Shown here one piece after another: positions 44,701 through 59,436 of a stretch of DNA of 64,000 nt. This DNA comes from Altimarinus sp041659565. Lineage in GTDB: Bacteria > Patescibacteriota > Gracilibacteria > BD1-5 > UBA6164. The first letter of the stretch is position 1. Every line of letters starts with the position of its first letter. The DNA is taken from the NCBI GenBank assembly GCA_041659565.1, contig JBAZXZ010000003.1:179717-243716 (forward strand), in the 5' to 3' direction. Below the pieces are notes generated by a model, which saw only the letters and a program-made list of their open reading frames with translations, ran no database searches and was not told the DNA's origin. The position numbers were made by a program, and so were the translations under genes.

Positions 44701-47700
44701 TAAGTGATAGTTCTTGAAAAGAAGTTTTAAAAGTAGAAAATAATATTGAAACAGTTAAGGGGATTCATTTATTTTTACAACCTCTTCAAACAGAAATAAA
44801 AATATCATCTGGAACATCAACATGAAATACTTTAGGAACTTGAAGTACAACTTGAACTTGATCTGAAATATATGGGTATAAGTTTTCAGTTAGAAATGAA
44901 GATGGAGAGATTATGACAGATTTTAACTCAAGATTATATCTTTCATTAAGTTCAATATATTGAAAATCAAAAGAATCATTTGTGCCTGTTAAAAATTGAA
45001 TTTGAGAAGTGTATTTTACAACTAAAACTGTAGCAGATCCAAATGTAAAATTATCTTTTCAAATAGAGTGATTAAAAAATATATATACAAAATATGTTAA
45101 TATATTACCAGAAAAGCCTATAAAAATGGATTTGATTTTAAACAGAAATAAAATAGAGGCAAAAGAATCAGATTATTCAATTTTAAAAGTAGAATTAAAA
45201 GATAGATATTGAAATTTAGTATTTAATGATAACTCTACTAAATTATCACTAGAAATAAGACAAGAATATAAAGATATTGTAAGTGTAAGTGCTTCAACTT
45301 CCACTTGAATCACATTTAGATCTTCTTGATCTACATATACTTGATTACCATTTATATTTTCTTGAACTACATTTGTGTCCTCTTGAGTTACAGATTCATG
45401 AGCAATACTTTTATCTTCTTGATCAAAATTTATTTCTTCTTGATCAACATTTGTTTCTTCTTGATCTATATTTTTTAAAATAAATGCTACAAAGATACCA
45501 TGAGAGGCTTATATCAAGGTTAAAGCAATTCCATGATTTGAAACATCTTTTACAATTCTATGACAAACTCCGGTTGAGAAGACTACTATAGAAACTATGA
45601 CTTGATTCACAGATAAAGGTGAATTAACATCAACTTGAAAAATATTTTTTACAGAATATGACAGATACAATTATGTTTCTAAATTTTATAAATTAGAAGA
45701 TTTGGAAAAATCTAAAGATTTTCTGAATTTATCTATTGATACTCAAGAAGTATTAAAATCTTTTTGGAGTAAAAATAATGAGATAAAGGTTAATGCTCAA
45801 GATGAAAGTATAGCAAAAATAGAAACTTTTTATTTTTGGAATAAAGATAAAATTGATTGAAATTATTATAATTCTTTGTATACAGTGTTACTTTGAGCAG
45901 AGTATTGAGATATAACTCAAAATAATTATTTAGCTTGATCAATTTTATTTGATAAAAATAATAGATGATTAACTGTAACTAGTTTATTAAATAATCCATA
46001 TAATTATAATGATATAGTTTGGATAAATTCAAACTGAAAAATCAAAACTGTAGAGGATAGTCAAAATTTAACCCAAGATATATGATATATAGCTAATTTA
46101 GATAGTAAAAAGAAACTTTATTTTGATATATATAATTATGCCTTATCAGAACATTTAGGAAAGATTTATTATAATTTAGATAATGGAAATGATTTAAAAG
46201 TTTGTGAGTGAACTGGTATAACATTTACTGACTGTACAAATGAGTTGGATAAAACTACTATATTATTAAAATGAATAAAAGAAGGTTATAGTTGATCTAT
46301 TGATGGAAGTGAATTGCAGTTGAAAAATAATTTTTGAGAAATAATTTTTAAAGTAAACAAAGATTGAGAAATAGCATATAATCCTAATATATCTATAGAA
46401 AACTATGTTTCTGAGGATGACTTAGATGATTCTACTGAATCAATTTTTTCTATAAAAGAAGGAGGTGATATAATAGGAATTTTTTCTTATAATTTTATTA
46501 ATTGAAAATTAAATACAACAAAGGACGAAAGCCTACTTGAACAAAAAATGAATTCATTAAAAAATTCAATAATAGTATATCTTAACTCAAATAAATATTG
46601 AAGTAGATATTTTGAATCAAAAGACAATAGTTCTTTAGCCATTTATTATAACGACCCATTTGCTGATGAAAATGATTTAAATACATTTTCAGAAAGCCCA
46701 GGGTTTACTTATGAGTCATTTAAAGAAAATTATAAAGCTGGATGGAGTGAATCAAATAAAGCATTACTTTTATATGCAGCTTGAGAATCAGTATGAGAAT
46801 CAACAAAAAAATATGCTTCTTTTTCTCTTATAAATCTCTGAGATCCAGTAGTAAAATTGAAAAATGTAAAAGAGAAATTTCCATCGGATATGAAAGATGA
46901 TAAACCTAAGTGTAGTGAAATAGAGTGGGTAGATAAAGATATATGTAACCGGAAAGTTGAATCTGATCTTAAAGTAAGTGTAGGCTGAGTTTCAATAAAT
47001 TTAGATCAAAAGATTACGGATATATTAGAAAATGATACATTTACTGAGAATAGTTGAGTTCCTGTAGTTGGTAACCCTTGGGTGATATATAAAAAATGAG
47101 GTAAGTGGACAGCAGCAACTTGGGAACGGATGGCGCCAAACCAAAAAAGTAAATTTTTAAATGCTTTAGAAATAGATGATTGGAAACCAAAAGATGGTGA
47201 AACATATTGATTTATAGTAAGTGGTCTTGTTAGAATGGGGGCACATAATAAAGAGATTAGGTCTTCTATTGCTTGGATGAAATGGTGAGCATGAGAGGAT
47301 TCTGAATCAGAAAAAGAAACATGATCTGGAACAATATATAGAAGTTTTGATAGTACTATTTGAAAACAAATATCAAAAGATGAGAAAAATATATGATATA
47401 AGACTTTTGATTATAATAATGATAAACTTAAGGATATTTTGCTACTTAAAAATGACTCATATGTAGAAATTATAGAAAATAAGTGAAAATTTGATTTTTC
47501 TACAAAATGAAATCTTGTTTATTTGCCTGAAATGTGAGCATGATGAACTATTGAAGCTTGAGATTTTACTTGAGATTGATATGATGATATATTTTATGTT
47601 TCAAAATGAAAACCATATCTATTAAATAATGCTGAGAAAAATTTTTATAAAATACCATTAGAAGAACAATTTAATTTGTCTTGAAGTATAATAAAAACTT

Positions 47701-50700
47701 CAGCATTTGATATGGATAATGATAAAATAAAAGATATTGTAACTCTAGATAGTGCATGAAAAATAACTATATTTTATTGATGAGCAGGAACTCCAAAAAA
47801 CCCAGAATTTACAAAACTTGAAGTTTGAGATTGATATGCATTATATTTAAATGAAAAAAAAGATGATTGAGATTGAGCGATTTATTATAACTGATTAGAT
47901 GATAAAACTACAGACTCAATGTTAGATAATATCAAAAAAGAAAATGAGTCTTTAGTGAAAGATTATGAATTAGATACTACTAAAAAATCAGTTAATTTTC
48001 AATTTATAGATAATACTATTTATGACAAAATTTCATATAATCTAAATGATGAATCTTCTACAGGCATTTTGGATGATTCTAAATTACAAGATAAGAATTT
48101 TTGAGATTCATATAATGCCGTATCAAATTGAATTAATGATATGGAGGAATATTCTAATAGTAATGTAGATGGTGGTGGTAATAATGTGCAGAGTAAATCT
48201 TTTGTAAGAAATAAATATGCATCTAATTTTGGATTTGATATAAAAAAAGAATATAAAGATTTAGATGGGTGAAAACTAAACCCTTTAGATAAAGTAAAAG
48301 TCATTGTAAAGATAAAAAATACTTCATGACAATTTAAAAGAAAAGTTGCTTATGCTGAAAAAATCCCATCAATGTTTAATTTTTCTGAAGAAGAATGAAA
48401 TATAAAAATAGGTAAATGAACTAGTATAAGAACAAGTACAGGAGCAACTGTAAAATATAATGTTTGAGATTATAATTTTTTAATTGATTGATTTTCACTT
48501 GCAGCAGGAGAAGAAATAAGTTTGGAGTATGAAGTTAAGTTGATACCTTTAAGTTATTGAGATATAAAAACAGGTTATTTTGAAACATGAGAAGCTTGAG
48601 ATGATGAATATGGGGATATAATTATAAAAACTGATAAAAAATCTTGTAATGCAAATCCTGATATATTTAGGTCTCTTTCAACATGACTTACAACAACTTG
48701 ATCATTGGTGCATACTTGAGTACTAAGTGATATAACAAATTATAGTTGAGCTTATGATGTGGTTGCTGATTGAGATTTTGCTTATATGACAAGTTTCTTA
48801 TCAGATAGAGTAAATGTATTTGATGTATCTGATCCTACAAATCCTGTACAAACTTGAAGTATAATAGATAATTGATGAACTATAAAATTAAATTGAGCAA
48901 CGGGAATTATAAAAAAAGGTAATTACTTATATGTAGCTTCAAATAAGGCAGATACTCTTCAAGTAATAGATGTATCAGATCCTACAAATCCAAAAGCTAA
49001 GTGACAATTAGTAGATACTACTGCTTTAGATTGAATAAGAGGACTAGCCATATCAGGTAATTATATTTATGCTACTGTAGGTAATTATGATGCATTACAA
49101 GTAATTGATATAAGTGATCCAACAACTCCAAAAATAGTTTGAACATTGAGAGATACTACTACTTTAAATTGAGCAAGAGATATAAAAATAGTTTGAAATT
49201 ATGCTTATGTATCAAGTTATGAATGAAATTGATTATCAATTATCAATATAACAAATCCAGAAAATCCAGTATTAGAATGAAATATAACAGACTCAATAAC
49301 TTTAGAATGAGCTTGGTGAGTTGAAGTATCTTGAAATTATGCATATGTATCTGCTTATTTAAATAATTCTGTAAAAGTAATTGATATAAGAGATCCAGAG
49401 AATCCAAAATCAGTTATTGATATATCAGGATGAAATTACTTCATTAATAATCCTATTGATTTACTTGTTGATTGAAATAGACTTTATGTTACTTCTTTTG
49501 AACAAGATGCTATAAATATAATTGATATATCAAATCCTGAGGCTCCAAAGTATATAAAAAAAGTTGTTAATAATGATGTTAATCCATTATTAGATTGACC
49601 AGTGAATATTTTTAAAGTTTGAAATCTTATTTATACTGCAGTATACAATAGTAGTGCATTAGAAATTCTTTACATACTTCCAAAAGCATTATTTCCTTGA
49701 AGATCTTATGAAAAATGAACAGCTAGTTCATCTTGTAATACAGATACATTAGAACTACCTTCAGAATTTCAAAAAAATTGATTAGATGAAAATAAAAATG
49801 GGGTTCCAGATTATATAGATGATTTGGTAGAGAGTGCTTGATCAGAAGATAAAACAAAAGCCATAACATATGCTACTTGAGCCTTAGATAAGGTTAATGA
49901 AGATAAGGATTCTGATTGAATGCCTGATACAGAAGATGCTACACCATCTTATGATACTGAAAATGATAAAGATGATAAGGATTTTCTTACTTCTATAAAT
50001 GAATGAGTTGATGATGTAAGTGAATGAATTGATAAAGTAGCAAATGGTCTTTGTAATTGATTTTGATGATGATGATGTATTAGTTCTCCAGTAAATCGGG
50101 CACCTTTAGCCCCTTGAAATGATCCTTCTGTAATGGGATATCCTGTATGAGATGGACAAAAAACTTGAGAATGATTACCTATTTTTTCAGCTGTATTACA
50201 AAATGGGTGTGGTTATGTAAAAGTTTGGCCACCTTGTCCAAATTGAGCATGATGACGGCTTGATTGACAAGATAAATGAAAATGAGAAAATAACTTTAGA
50301 CTTTTTGTTACTCCTACTATTACTTGAGCAATCTGACTTGCTATATGTTTTGGACAAAATAATCAATCAGAAAATGAGTCTCCACCTTCATTATTTCCTA
50401 TTATCTGAACACAATGAAAATGTATAATAGTAGCATTTCCTTTTGCTTGATGTAGTTGAAATTGATCAGATTGAGATGTACAACAAAAAAATTATGCTGA
50501 AAGTTTTGCTAGTTCTTGATGATGAGCTTGAAAAGAAGAAGCAAGATGAAATTTTTGAGTTGCAAATTGAAGTTGTGTAGATCAAAAAGAACAATCTAAA
50601 AGTAAAGATTTTTCTTTTGATGAGAATTTTATGTCAAATTATATGAGTTATAAACAAACTTGATCAGAAAAAGCAATGTCATGATTAGTTGATACTTTTG

Positions 50701-53700
50701 CTGATATAGGTAGGTGAACAAATAACATACTAGAAACACAACCATTAGTAGAATTATGAGATTGAACTGAACATGGTGATAAAGTTGATGTATCATTTAT
50801 TGCTGAAATAAATGTAAGTGCTTTAGCTAATTGAGAATTTAAAGATGTTATAAAATTAAAAAATACTTTAATAAGTTGATTTCCACAGTTCTTAATGGAA
50901 TGGGTTAATAGACAAATAGAAGAAATTGTTACAAAATTGACAAGTTTCCCATCTCTGATTGTCATATTACCAGATTTTTCATGAATAGCGGATTATAAAT
51001 GGGGAAATTTCTTTGATTGAATAAAAAGTGCTTTTAAAGAATGAAAAACTGAATGGGCTGATACAGAACAAGGTTTATCACAAGGTTTAGAACAGACACA
51101 AAAAACTATATCAGATATGAAATGTAGTGAAAAAACTGCATCTGATGATTGATATTTTGAATGTATGACACTTCAATTACAAGAACAAAAACAAGTATTA
51201 GAAAAAGATTTTAATCCATCTCAAACAACTTCTTGAATAAAAGCTGTTTATGATTTTATATGAAGTCTTCCAATGGTTAATTTGAAATCACAAACTGTAA
51301 ATGTAAATGTACCTTGGATAACAAAAACTTCTTTATTAAAGGCTAAAGTTAATTTTGAAATAACAAAAAAACAACGGGAAGAAGAAATAGCAAGAGTTAC
51401 TGAAAAACGGTGATCTTTAGATAGTGCTCAAAAATCTGCATGAGATAAAATTATAGTTGATGCTAAAGCTCTTATAAGATCGCTTAATAAAAATATAGCA
51501 GTAATAGAAGAATATAAAAAATTCCCTGAAAACCTTGTAAAATTATTAAATAAAAAAGAAGATCGGTTAAATCAAATTATGTGTAGTGTTGATTCTATAT
51601 ATAAATTATTTTGAGGACGGTTATGATCTAATGGTAAGAGATTTAAAGCCTGGGTTGAATTATATGTTCTTATAAAAGCTATATTAAAATCATGGCAAAT
51701 TATACTTGATTTGTTTGATGAATATGATAAGAGTTGTAAAGAATGTAAAAATGAGAGATTTGATTTACGGACTTTTATATGGAAACTTGTAAGTATGATA
51801 ATTCCAAAAATTCCAGTTGTACAATTCCCTAAATGGCCAAATATAGTTATTGATTTACACAATATAAAAGTATGATTAGATATAACATTACCTGATTTTA
51901 ATTTCAATACAAGACCAATAGTAATTCCTTCATTACCAAAACTTTATTTACCTGATGTTCCTAGTGTAAAAATAAAATTACCAACTCTACCAATATTACC
52001 TTCTATAAAAATACCTGAATTACCAGATTTACCAACTCTACCAACAATTGAACTACCAAACTTACCACCACCACCAAATCTACCAAAAATACTCTCAGTT
52101 ATAGAGGTAGTTATAAATATACTAAAAATAGTAACAAAAATACAATGTATATTGCAACATTCTCCTTTTGCTCCAGAACGGACTGCTTGAACAAAAATAG
52201 CTTATTTAACTGATAGGCAAGGATTTATGTCACTAGACTTTTTGGATATGACCCTACCACAATTTTCTTTCTCTTTTGTAGATTCTATAGATGTTACAAC
52301 TTATGTAAATTTTGAGGTAGATGCTGATTTTATAATGGAATTTGTAAAACAATGAGTTAAACCATTAAATAATTTTACAAATGATGTTGTTAATTTGTTT
52401 AATAATAAACTACCAGATTTAGATTTTTCTAATGTATTACCAGATACAGTAAATGTAGATTTGTGAAATACATCAGGAATGTTAAAAAATCCAAATTCTA
52501 CAAATCAAGGTTGAAAACAAATTACTAATAAAGCTGAAATAACAGAATTAAGTAGTTTAGCTAAATTCTTTGTATACGGATTTTATAACATATATTCATA
52601 TATACAAAAAAATAATGAAGAAACAGTATCAAATAAGGAATTTACATATTTGGTTAATAAATGATTAGCAAATAAAAATTTATGAAGTGAAGAAAATATA
52701 GGAAAATTAAGATCTCTATGGAAGGATGTAGCAAATATGACTTACTCTAAAGAAGATAAAATAATAAATGATTTAAAAGAAAAAAATAAAGCTAAATTTG
52801 ATACTCTAAAAAGTATAATAAATACTGAAAAACAAGTAACAAAAGATCAAATAAATTCTATAAAAGATTTTAAAGATAAAAGTAATATAAAGTTTATAGA
52901 TAGTATTACTAATTCAAATGTAACTTGATATAATGAATTAATGAGAAAGCATAATTTTGAAACAGTTAAATCTACTATTAATTTATTGACTGATAATAAT
53001 AATGAGCAAAAAGATTTAAAACAGGATTGATCTAAATTATTAGCTAGGGTATCTAATTGATTAAATAGTTCTATGGAAAAATTAGTTGCTTTAAATACTC
53101 AAGATAATACAACTACACCAACTTGAACAGCTTCTACTTGTAGTTCTTGAACATGAGGTGAATTATATAAATATAATTATAAATGACTTTATGTAGTAGA
53201 AAAAAAAGAAAAATTACTAGAGGAAATGACTCCACAAGAAATAAAAGATGAACAAGATTTATCAGAAGAAGATAAACCGAAAAAAGAAAATTATAGATTA
53301 TTTGATTATATAGAAGAATTGTGATGATCAGAAGAAATTAATCATGTAGATTTCGATAATGATTGAGATGAAGATATATTATATATGGTAAAATGAGAGT
53401 TATATATAAAAGAAAATACTAAAAAAGAAGTCAAAACAAAAAATGAAATTTCAGATGCTTTGGTATTAAATATTAATGATAATAAATTTTTTAATTGAGA
53501 TATTTATTATGAAGCACTTAACAATATAAAAGAAGCCATATCATTTGATTCTTTTATCAATTTTTCTTTTGATGCACCAACAGATGATAGTGTAAATAAT
53601 TTTAAATTAGAGTTTTTTTCAATAATTGATAAATATTTAAATGAAAATCATGATGAATATATTCCAGAGGGGATTAAGAAAAATGTAATTGATTCGTTTG

Positions 53701-55430
53701 CTGATGTAGATAATATAACCAAGGAAAAAGAAAAAAGTCAGACAGGTTATACTGTAAGTAAAAATCTAGCATATATAAATAATGTGTGAAATACTATAAA
53801 TGATGATATAAAATTAACAACAAAAGAAGCTGTTAATATAAAGCCTGATTTAGCTAGTTGAAGTCTTGTTTCTCTATCTGTAGACACTAAGTTATATTCA
53901 TGAAGAACCCCATTTATTATATGATATTATAAATGAGATTCAGAAGATAAAAATGAAATAACTATAGGTAGTTATCAAAATATAAAATTTAATGAGAAAA
54001 TTAGAATATTTTCTTTAGAATGAAATGCTTATGTTGAATGAAAAGATGAAAAGACTTTATCTGGACAAACAATAAAAGATTATTTATATTTACCAATATT
54101 TTCTTGAACTAAGATACTTTTAGAAAGAGATAATGCTTTATTTAATGAATCATCACATATAGATATAAAATATTATGATTGAACTGAAAATAATATAGAT
54201 TTCAGAGATACTAGGCAATATGAATTATATGATTTATGACAGAAAAAGACCACTTATATGGTATATACAAAAGAAGATAATGATTATTATTATGCTAGAG
54301 CACTTCCTTTTAAAGAATGAGTTTTATGAACTAGATCTAATCAAGTATTGTTATCACCACAAATATCATCTGATACAACAAATCCAGAACTAAACTTGGA
54401 TGAAGGTATAAAAGTACCAATTTATCAAGAATATACATATGATTTTACTCCTTATTTAGATGATACTAGTTGATTTAGTGATTTCTATATAGATATGGAT
54501 TTAGAAGCAGATTCAGATAATGATGGAGATGCTACTAATGATAGAGACTTAGATAAACCAAAGATAAGAGTAACAACAAAAACTGTAAAAGTTAAATTTG
54601 GTCCTTATGAAGAATTAATTAATAAAAATGTTTGAATCACATTAAAGGATTTAGCTTGAAATGCAACTTATAAAGAAGTTCCGTTTGAAGTCTATGCTCC
54701 AGATTTAGAAATAGATAGTCATACATGAACTACAATTTCTTGAAAATTAAGTGAAGAATTATTAAATGAACCAGTAAATTTATATAGATATAGATGATGA
54801 GTTATTTCTAAGATGTTGAATAATGCATGAGCTCAAAAAATTTATACAAATTCTTCATGAGCTTATACTTTTTCAGTAAAACCAGAAAATGATAAATGAT
54901 TAAATATAACAAAAGATGGTATAAAAGTAGCATCTATAAATGAAAATACTTGAAAAATAACTATAAATAATTTACCTTGATCAAATATAAAAGTAATTCC
55001 ATCAAATAATAGTGAAAATGATAAATCTTATGTAAAAATAATTTTATGAGATAATAATTGAGATATATTTTACCAATATTTTAATTTTAATTGATTATGA
55101 GATTTATCTGAAGTTAACAATTTTAATGGTATAAATAATGAATGAATATATGTAAAAGTAGATAATGAAAATTATGGCTATTATCAATTACCTTTAACAG
55201 TTCCATATAATCCATGAGTTATATCTATATATTCTACTTCAGATACAGATAAAACAGCATTATTTAGTATATTCCCAGATGGAAAGATTTATACAAAAGA
55301 TAATAGTTATAAGTTAGAATATAGTACTTATTGAGATAATATAGTTTTCAAACTTTATGATAGCAAAAAAGATATATATGTATGAGAAGTTCTAATGAAA
55401 GTTGCAGAGTGAAATTATATAGTTAAATAA
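38784..55430 (+). CDS. Giant secreted surface protein, about 5548 residues
   Basis: One reading frame of 16,647 bp, open only with UGA = Gly, encodes it. A basic N-terminus and a membrane helix (about 42-62) are followed by a region with VVLIPTPQDASAFQIAS and VLVGDIPLPVV. Then come two copies of a domain of about 85 residues (about 383-470 and 1148-1226, ending DGRLWKP..LVxLGP), cysteine-rich stretches, and a Ser/Thr/Gly tract with 7-residue repeats (about 2170-2232). FG-GAP/calcium-loop motifs are DFTGDGYDDIFY (about 2925) and DFDNDGDEDILY (about 4857). LVIVD-type beta-propeller repeats (about 3320-3636; NVFDVSDPTNPVQTGS) precede a DSDGMPD loop (about 3720), a Pro/Leu-rich stalk (about 4370-4440) and coiled coils. 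Probably a cell-surface adhesin or host-contact fibre. No catalytic motif was identified. Confidence 0.88.
45415..45480 (+). repeat. 21-bp tandem repeat inside the giant gene
   Basis: Three units of the type TCTTCTTGATCAACATTTGTT encode SSGSTF-like heptapeptides. More diverged units extend upstream to about 45290. It marks a recent local expansion of the Ser/Gly/Thr tract. Confidence 0.75.
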
Positions 55431-55461
55431 GAGTTATTTTTTAGAACAATATATTTACAGT

Positions 55462-55494
55462 AAAAAAGCTATATTTTTATATATAGCTTTTTTT
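55462..55494 (+). terminator. Terminator of the giant gene
   Basis: Arms AAAAAAGCTATAT and ATATAGCTTTTTTT lie 32 bp after the giant gene stop. Confidence 0.85.
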
Positions 55495-55558
55495 GATTCT
55501 TTTGTAAAAATATGGTAAAATTAAAGAGTTATAAAAATGAGCTAAAAACCTATTAATT

Positions 55559-58072
55559 ATGAGTCAAAGTATTTTAGATATAGAAGGTTCTGAAATATTA
55601 GAACAAAAAGAATCATGAAATAAACAATTATGAAAAACAAGAGAGGTTTTTGCAAATAAAGCCTCAATTATTTTGACTGATGAAATAAAAGCAAAATTTA
55701 TTTCTTTAAGAATTCCTGAAGATGATTGGGATATTGGTATAAAATTATTGTGAATAACTAAGAATAATTCAATTGAATCTTTTTCTAAACTGCCTTTTAG
55801 AATAAAAGATTTAAAGAACTTATTTAACAAATTTCCTCAACATAAAAAAATAATAATAGAATGATTAGAAAGTACTTGAGAAGATATTTTTAATATTTTG
55901 TGATATGGTTCAGGTAGGGAGTTTATTACTAAAATATTAGAAAATTTTCCTGAGAGATTCGTAGAATTTTGTAAGAATTTAAAGAAATTAACGAGTATAC
56001 TATGAGACAGTAATAAATTCTATGATAATAATTTATCCAATATTACTAAATTCATTATTAAACATCCAAATAACTGGAATATCTTATTGGATATATGAAA
56101 AATTTTTGGTAAATTTAGTTTTAATATATTTTGAGGTTGAATGCCTTTTGTATATAAAGTTGCTGAAAAATATACAGATAATAATTGTGAAGAGTTTTTT
56201 CAAAAAATTTTAGAACTTTGAAGATGATTTAAAAATTGAAATGATACAGCCTTTTTTAGTGGATGATTATGATTTTCTTCTCAATTTTTAGATGAAAGTG
56301 AAGAAAAGTTTTTTCAATATTGAAAAATTCTTCAAGATATAACTAATAAGCATATTAAAGATTGGAACTCAAAATTTTTTTGATTAATTTTAAATCAAAA
56401 TACAAGTGGATTGGATTTTATTTCTAAATATTTAAATTATTATCCAGAAAATTTTGAAAAAATAACTGAAAAAGTTGCAAAACTTATAGAAAAACATCTA
56501 CCATCAGAAGAAGTAGCTTTTGATAGTATAAATTCCTGGGATAATTATTTTATTTGAATGAATCAGTTAGTAAATTTTACAATTTTTGATATTGATCCAA
56601 GTATATTAGATGAATTATTGAATTTCTATAACAAAATTTGAAATAGAAAAGATGATATACAAACTATAAGCCGATTGAAAGAAACTTATAGTCATTGGCC
56701 GTTGAAAAAATTAACTGAAACAAGAGAAAGTGAAGATGCTGTTGTTTTTTCTATAGTTTACCTGTTAAAATATAAAAAATGAAAAATTATTGATTTTGCA
56801 AAAAAAATCAACCTCGTTAAAGATTTATGACTTGATATTGACTATCCAAAGATATTTTTATGAGGGAAACCTTTAGAATATCTAGAGGAATCTGAATTAC
56901 AGGAATTATTTACTGGAGAAAGTGTAGAACAAACAAAAATTTATAAAAATTTCAAGAAATTAGGATGAGAATCTCATATCAAGGCAAATGAAGTAAAACT
57001 TCAAATTCAATCGCTTCTGGTTAAAAACTGAAAAAAATTTGATAAAACCAAAGTTTTACCAACATTAATAAAACTTCAAAATGTATTTGCTGACTTAATT
57101 TTAGCTAATTTTGAAACAATTTTGAAAAGAAAAATTCATATAAAATTTAAGACTGAATTTAAAGTAAAGGAATTTGACGATAGTTTGATAAATGAGAATT
57201 TATTAGAATTTTATAAAATGTACAAGGCAACCAAAACAAACAAAAAAGAAGCTTATAAATTAATTAATAATTATTTAGAATGAAAATCTTATGACTGAAG
57301 TTGAGATATTTTGAAAAAATATCCTTATTCTAGAAGGGAAAATAAAGAATTTTTAAAAGAAACTTTAAGTGAGAAGTGACAGATTTGGTTATCAAAAAAT
57401 GAGCAGGAGTTTGATGTAGATAATATAAAACATAAAGATATTGATAATAATGAAATTATGATAGCACATCATTTAAAAGTCGCAAAAGAAAAATTAGAAA
57501 TACTTGAAATAAAAGAGAATTTTGATAATCCAGGAAAACTTATAAATTTTTTTGAAACAAAACTAAAAAAAGTGGAAGAAAAATATGACAAAAATATTTT
57601 TGATGATTTAGCATTTCAAGTTGAATCAATAAAAAAGCTTTTTACATCATCGAAATCTAGAAAAATATCAAAAATCAAAATCTATCATGAGCTAAATCCT
57701 ATTAAAAAAGCTATGATGGGAAATTGGGTTGATGGAAGTTGTTTGAGTTTTTACAATGAAGTCTGAAATTATTGGTCAGCTATTACAAATGCCTTGGAAG
57801 TAAATAAATGAGTTTTTTATATTGAAGATGAGATGTGAAATATAATCGCCAGAGTTTTGGTTTGTTTAGATAATGAGTGAAAATTAGATATTCATCCAAT
57901 GTATTTTAAGTGAAATATAGAAGTTGATTTACAAAAATTTTTTGATAAATATATAAAAGAATTGGCTTTACAGTTATGAATATTAAATGGTGTTAATTGA
58001 TATAGATATGATGATTGAGTTAGGTCTTGAGTAAAATTATTATTTTGTGAAGATTGGTATAATTGAGATTAG
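55559..58072 (+). CDS. Large hypothetical cytoplasmic protein
   Basis: I cannot assign a known family to this 837-residue protein. It has no signal peptide or membrane helix. Most of it (about residues 40-690) is alpha-helical, with repeats reminiscent of HEAT-like solenoids and many aromatic residues (NILLDIGKIFGKF, FGLILNQNTSGLDFISKY). The C-terminal 120 residues form a distinct compact domain: GNWVDGSCLSFYNEVG, VFYIEDEMGNIIARVLVCLDNEGKL, LFCEDWYNGD. Its pattern of Gly-Ser-Cys and alternating strands suggests an enzyme or sensor fold, but this is unproven. It follows the giant gene after a terminator and converges on tyrS. Gly is mostly TGA. Confidence 0.7.
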
Positions 58073-58090
58073 ATTATAGTTAAATAGTTA

Positions 58091-59371
58091 CTATTTTTTA
58101 ATTACTAACTTAAAATTCTTCTTTCATTTTCTTATAAGTAAAATTCAATTTATAAAATCATTACTAAAATCATATTTTATATCTGTGATTTTTTGCTCAT
58201 TTATATAAAAAGCTCATGATTCTATAGTCTTTCTGGCATCACTATTACTTGTTGCTAAACCTGATTTTACAATCATTTCAAAAAGATTTTCAGAGTTATA
58301 ATTGTATCATCCTAATTCTAAAAATATACTATTTATTTCATCTTTGTCAGAGTTTTTAATTATAGTTATTTTATCTTGATCAGAGAACATTAAATTTGAA
58401 ATTTTCTCTGCAATTTTAGCATCTTTTGCTCCATGAATTATTTCAACTATTTTGTATGCAAGTATTTTTTGCCCTTCTCTTTTTTCTGGATTTTGTAAGT
58501 GTTTTTTTACTATTTCATCTACTTCTTCAGTTTCTAGTAAAGTAAGCATTTTCATATATTTACTTATATCTTCATCAGAAGTATTCATAAAATATTGATA
58601 GATAAAGTAAGGACTTGTCTTGTTTTTATCTAAAAACATAGCATTTCATTCACTTTTACCAAATTTTTTACCTGTAGAATCTGTTATAAGTGGCCAAGTT
58701 AAAGCATGAACCTCGCTGTCATATTTTTTCCTGATTAATTCTGTTCAAGTAAGTAGATTTCACCATTGATCTTGTCATCAAATTTGAAGAGTAACAGAAT
58801 CATCTTTAAATAATCTACAAAAATCGTATCATTGTAATAATTGATAAGAAAATTCTGTATATGATATAGATTTACTTGGGTCTTCGATTCTTTTTTTCAC
58901 TGTATCTTTGTTAATCATTGAGTTTACTGTGATGTATTTTCATACTTCTCTTAAGAAGTCAAGAAATCACATACCAACATAAAAATCTTTATTATTTACA
59001 AAGCCATATTTAAAATCATATCAAGTAAAACTTTTTAGATTTTCAAGAATTGTAGAGATTTGAGCTGAAATTTTTTTTTGATTATTGTCTAAAATTTCTT
59101 CTGATAAAAAGTTTCTTTCACTTTCTTTTCATCCTGGATCTCAAATCATACCGGTTGCTCATCATGTCAAAGCTATATATTTATTTCACCTTCTCATAAG
59201 ATGAACTCATACCATAAAACCAATAAAATTACCAAGGTGAAGAGAATCAGCTGTAGGATCAAAACCACAATAAAAATTTCATTCTCATTTATCGAATTTT
59301 TCAAATAAACTATCATTTGTAAATTGATATAAAAGTCATCTATCAAGTAGTTCTTGTTTAAGTTTTTTCAT
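58091..59371 (-). CDS. tyrS: Tyrosyl-tRNA synthetase
   Basis: This 426-residue class I synthetase has the ATP-binding HIGH-like motif FDPTADSLHLGNF (about residues 38-50, HLGN), the Tyr-binding stretch EFSYQLLQGYDF (about 172-183), the conserved IGGQDQWGNLLTG (about 193-205, with three glycines written TGA) and the KMSKS-like loop KFGKSEG (about 232-238). A C-terminal S4-like RNA-binding domain (about 350-426) ends the protein. It lies 65 bp downstream of ksgA on the same strand and converges with the gene at 55559. Confidence 0.95.
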
Positions 59372-59436
59372 AAAAAATATTATAAAATAATAAATTTAAT
59401 ATATTTAAAATAATAAGTAAATCAATAATAATTTTC

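Noticed and set aside
45289..45483. A 64-residue Leu-rich open frame
   Set aside because: It is the alternate-frame translation of the 21-bp tandem repeat in the giant gene.
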